The position numbers and the translations under genes are program-made. A DNA stretch of 64,000 nt, taken from positions 1 to 64,000 of the forward strand of contig NZ_PYOD01000003.1 of assembly GCF_003026285.1 (NCBI RefSeq). The letters are read 5' to 3'. This DNA is from Photobacterium profundum. GTDB lineage: Bacteria; Pseudomonadota; Gammaproteobacteria; Enterobacterales; Vibrionaceae. The notes under the pieces are model-generated. The model was not told the origin of the DNA. It searched no databases and saw nothing but the letters and a program-made list of their open reading frames with translations. Positions 61,722 through 64,000 of the stretch are shown here, piece by piece (within the stretch, counting starts at the first letter, position 1; the number at the start of each line of letters is the position of its first letter).

Positions 61722-64000
61722 ATGACAGTAAAAAAATATGAAGGGTCTGCTGGCGGCTGGGGTGCCTTACTTAGTACGACCAAACATCTTGTAAAAAGTG
61801 AAAACGTTTCACGTAATATTCGGAACCTACTCAAAACAAATCAAGACAAAGGGTTCGATTGCCCCGGCTGTGCATGGGGCGAATCTGAAGAAAAGAGTCG
61901 ATTCAGGTTTTGTGAAAATGGTGCAAAAGCCGTTAATTGGGAAGCAACAAGTCGACGTGTTACCCCTGAGTTCTTTCAGCAACATCCCGTTAGTTGGCTA
62001 ACGCAGCAAAGTGATTACTTTTTAGAATATCAGGGTAGGCTAAGTCATCCGGTTCAGTACAATCGTGAGACAGATTGCTACGAAGCCGTTAGTTGGCAGC
62101 AGGCATTTATGCTAATAGCTAAGCACTTAAATACACTTGAACACCCTAATCAGGCTGAGTTTTATACGTCTGGTCGAGCCAGCAATGAAGCAGCATTCTT
62201 ATATCAACTTTTTGTACGAAAGTTTGGTTCTAATAATTTCCCTGATTGCTCCAATATGTGCCATGAAGCAAGTGGTATCGGATTGAAACAAGCAATTGGT
62301 GTCGGTAAAGGTACTGTGACGCTTGAAGACTTTGAACATGCCGATGCTATTTTTGTTTTTGGTCAAAATCCAGGAACAAACCATCCTCGCATGCTAGATA
62401 CGTTACGCCAAGCATCACGCCGAGGGGCGGCGATTGTCACTTTTAATACTTTAAAAGAAAGAGGATTAGAGCGTTTTACTAATCCGCAATCACCGAAAGA
62501 AATGCTGACAGATGGTTCAACACAAATTAGTCAATGCTATTTCACGCCTAAACTCGGCGGTGATATGGCGGTTGTTCGTGGCATGGTTAAAGCTCTTTTT
62601 GTGATAGATAACGCCGAGTTAGACGCTGGGCGTTCATCGCTATTTGATCAAACATTTATTGCTGAACATACCCAAGGGGGCGCTGAATACTTGAAAGCGG
62701 TTGAAGCAACACCGTGGAATGAGATTACGGAACAGGCTGGGTTATCACAATCTGAAATAGAACAAGCTGCCGCCATTTATCGGCAGTCTAAGCGAGTGAT
62801 TATTACCTGGGCTATGGGTATTACTCAGCATAAGCATTCGGTGAAAACCATTCAAGAAATCGCAAACTTGCAGTTACTGTTTGGACAACTAGGACGACAA
62901 GGCGCAGGGCTATGTCCTGTACGTGGTCACAGTAATGTGCAAGGTGATCGTACTATGGGCATTGATGAAAAACCGAGTGCTGCATTTATTGAAAGCATAT
63001 CAAGTGCTTTTGATTTTCAGGCTCCTTTAGCATCAGGGCATAATACCGTTGAAGCCATCAAAGCGATGCTGAGTGGTGAAAGTAAGGTGTTTATTGGTTT
63101 GGGGGGGAATTTTGCAGCAGCAACGCCAGATACGTCATTAACACAACGCGCACTTTCTAGTTGTAGCTTGACGGTGAATATCGCAACAAAACTAAACCGT
63201 ACCCACCTTGTTCCTGGGCAAGACTCGTTAATATTGCCTTGCCTAGGGCGAACGGATGTTGATATGCAAGCATCAGGGGCACAAAGCATAACTGTCGAAG
63301 ATTCTTTTAGTATGGTTCATGCTTCTGCTGGGGTGGTAGAGAGTGATATTGGCGAGATGCGATCTGAACCAGCGATTATTGCGGGGATTGCTGAAGCAAC
63401 CTTGGGCAAACAGCCAATAGATTGGAGTTGGGTAATTGAAGATTACAGTAGAATCCGAGATTTAATTGCTAAAGCAATTCCTGGGTTTACTGGCATGAAC
63501 CGCAAGATAAAACAACCGGGTGGTTTTTATCTTGGTAATAGTGCTGCTGAACGACAATGGCAAACGGCATCTAAAAAAGCAGAATTTATACAGCATGATT
63601 TGCCAGTGCACTTGCTGCCGGCAAATTTACGAGAATTGAGTAACGATCCCGTATTTGTTTTGCAAACTATGCGTTCACACGATCAATACAATACTACTAT
63701 TTATGGTTTTGAAGACCGCTATCGTGGCATTTCTGGTGAACGTAAAGTACTTTTTGTGAACGAGGATGATATAGCGGCATTGGGGATGGAAAATAACCAA
63801 TTAGTTGATATTGAGTCCCTTTGGCCTGACGGAGTTGAACGGAAAGTCTTTGGGTTTAAGCTGGTGGCTTATGACATACCTGCGGGCAATATTGCGGCGT
63901 ATTTCCCTGAAACTAATCCACTGGTAGCTATTGATGGGAAAGGGGATCTTAGTGACACACCAATTTCGAAAGCGATTCCTGTTGTTTTGTCTACGGCGGT
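61722..64000 (+). CDS. FdhF/YdeP-family molybdopterin oxidoreductase (3' truncated)
   Basis: Open to the end of the window: 759 codons with no stop, probably missing only a few C-terminal residues. It aligns with E. coli YdeP: GAAGGWGA-like start GSAGGWGALL, GFDCPGCAWGE (Cys pair), FYTSGRASNEAAFLYQLF, NFPDCSNMCHEAS, GQNPGTNHPRMLDTL, CPVRGHSNVQGDRT and the C-terminal RSHDQYNTTIYG of the molybdopterin-binding fold. Substrate is not established for the family; formate is one possibility, YdeP being linked to acid resistance. Adjacent fdhD supports need for sulfurated cofactor. Confidence 0.93.
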   Translation, partial: MTVKKYEGSAGGWGALLSTTKHLVKSENVSRNIRNLLKTNQDKGFDCPGCAWGESEEKSRFRFCENGAKAVNWEATSRRVTPEFFQQHPVSWLTQQSDYFLEYQGRLSHPVQYNRETDCYEAVSWQQAFMLIAKHLNTLEHPNQAEFYTSGRASNEAAFLYQLFVRKFGSNNFPDCSNMCHEASGIGLKQAIGVGKGTVTLEDFEHADAIFVFGQNPGTNHPRMLDTLRQASRRGAAIVTFNTLKERGLERFTNPQSPKEMLTDGSTQISQCYFTPKLGGDMAVVRGMVKALFVIDNAELDAGRSSLFDQTFIAEHTQGGAEYLKAVEATPWNEITEQAGLSQSEIEQAAAIYRQSKRVIITWAMGITQHKHSVKTIQEIANLQLLFGQLGRQGAGLCPVRGHSNVQGDRTMGIDEKPSAAFIESISSAFDFQAPLASGHNTVEAIKAMLSGESKVFIGLGGNFAAATPDTSLTQRALSSCSLTVNIATKLNRTHLVPGQDSLILPCLGRTDVDMQASGAQSITVEDSFSMVHASAGVVESDIGEMRSEPAIIAGIAEATLGKQPIDWSWVIEDYSRIRDLIAKAIPGFTGMNRKIKQPGGFYLGNSAAERQWQTASKKAEFIQHDLPVHLLPANLRELSNDPVFVLQTMRSHDQYNTTIYGFEDRYRGISGERKVLFVNEDDIAALGMENNQLVDIESLWPDGVERKVFGFKLVAYDIPAGNIAAYFPETNPLVAIDGKGDLSDTPISKAIPVVLSTA

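Overview
The window looks like a chromosomal segment of a facultatively anaerobic, chitin-associated marine gammaproteobacterium, most likely Vibrionaceae and plausibly Photobacterium. The basis is the AT-rich base composition, the housekeeping genes (aroG, gltS, rhlE, ppiC, fdhD), several small proteins of families common in vibrios (DUF2986, DUF3859, DUF1840), a chitin-type lytic polysaccharide monooxygenase and a clade I nos cluster. The genus is an inference; no rRNA, tRNA, phage, plasmid, integron, complete transposase or CRISPR array was seen.

Layout. 1-3.8 kb: a secreted AA10 LPMO, then a di-haem MauG/CcpA-type peroxidase overlapping a small exported protein of unknown function. 3.8-7.3 kb: a four-gene polar amino-acid ABC importer on the minus strand. 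7.3-11 kb: aroG with a structured leader, small proteins, a DUF4136 lipoprotein and an ArsR regulator. 11-17.8 kb: lipoproteins, a crotonase with a FadR-like operator, DoxX, a rhomboid protease, DUF1840 and a DJ-1/PfpI protein. 18-24 kb: gltS, two outer-membrane barrels, a LysR regulator and a periplasmic 5'-nucleotidase. 24-35.5 kb: DUF2986, rhlE, an AraC/GyrI regulator, an EEP phosphatase, DoxX, a DEDDh exonuclease, a methyltransferase, several small secreted or membrane proteins and an M14 carboxypeptidase. 36-44.4 kb: a patatin lipoprotein, a DMT exporter, a DsbA-like oxidoreductase, a GNAT, a DUF4239 protein with an octanucleotide tract, a COG3044 ATPase and a YdiL-like protein. 44.5-46.9 kb: a PepSY / response regulator / PhoQ-like kinase operon. 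47-55.3 kb: nosR-nosZ-nosD-nosF-nosY-nosL behind a class II FNR-type promoter. 55.4-60.2 kb: ppiC, two tandem small secreted paralogues divergent from a LysR gene, and a ToxR-like membrane regulator among small cysteine-bearing proteins. 60.7-64 kb: fdhD and a YdeP/FdhF-type molybdoenzyme that runs off the end.

Two respiratory themes stand out: N2O respiration (nos, with Tat export of NosZ and NosDFY/NosL copper-site maturation) and molybdenum enzyme maturation (FdhD with YdeP). Dispersed between genes are non-coding MITE-like elements with TATACC termini: one full copy at 43.2 kb, a second family at 35.6 kb sharing an internal core at identical spacing, and at least four deletion derivatives.

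The items most worth follow-up are the LPMO/di-haem peroxidase/unknown periplasmic protein cluster, the related MITE families, the 8-bp repeat tract that cycles the reading frame of a membrane protein tail, the ToxR-like module with its cysteine-rich small proteins, and the LysR-linked twin secreted peptides. Start sites were moved to internal codons wherever a Shine-Dalgarno sequence or signal peptide favoured it.
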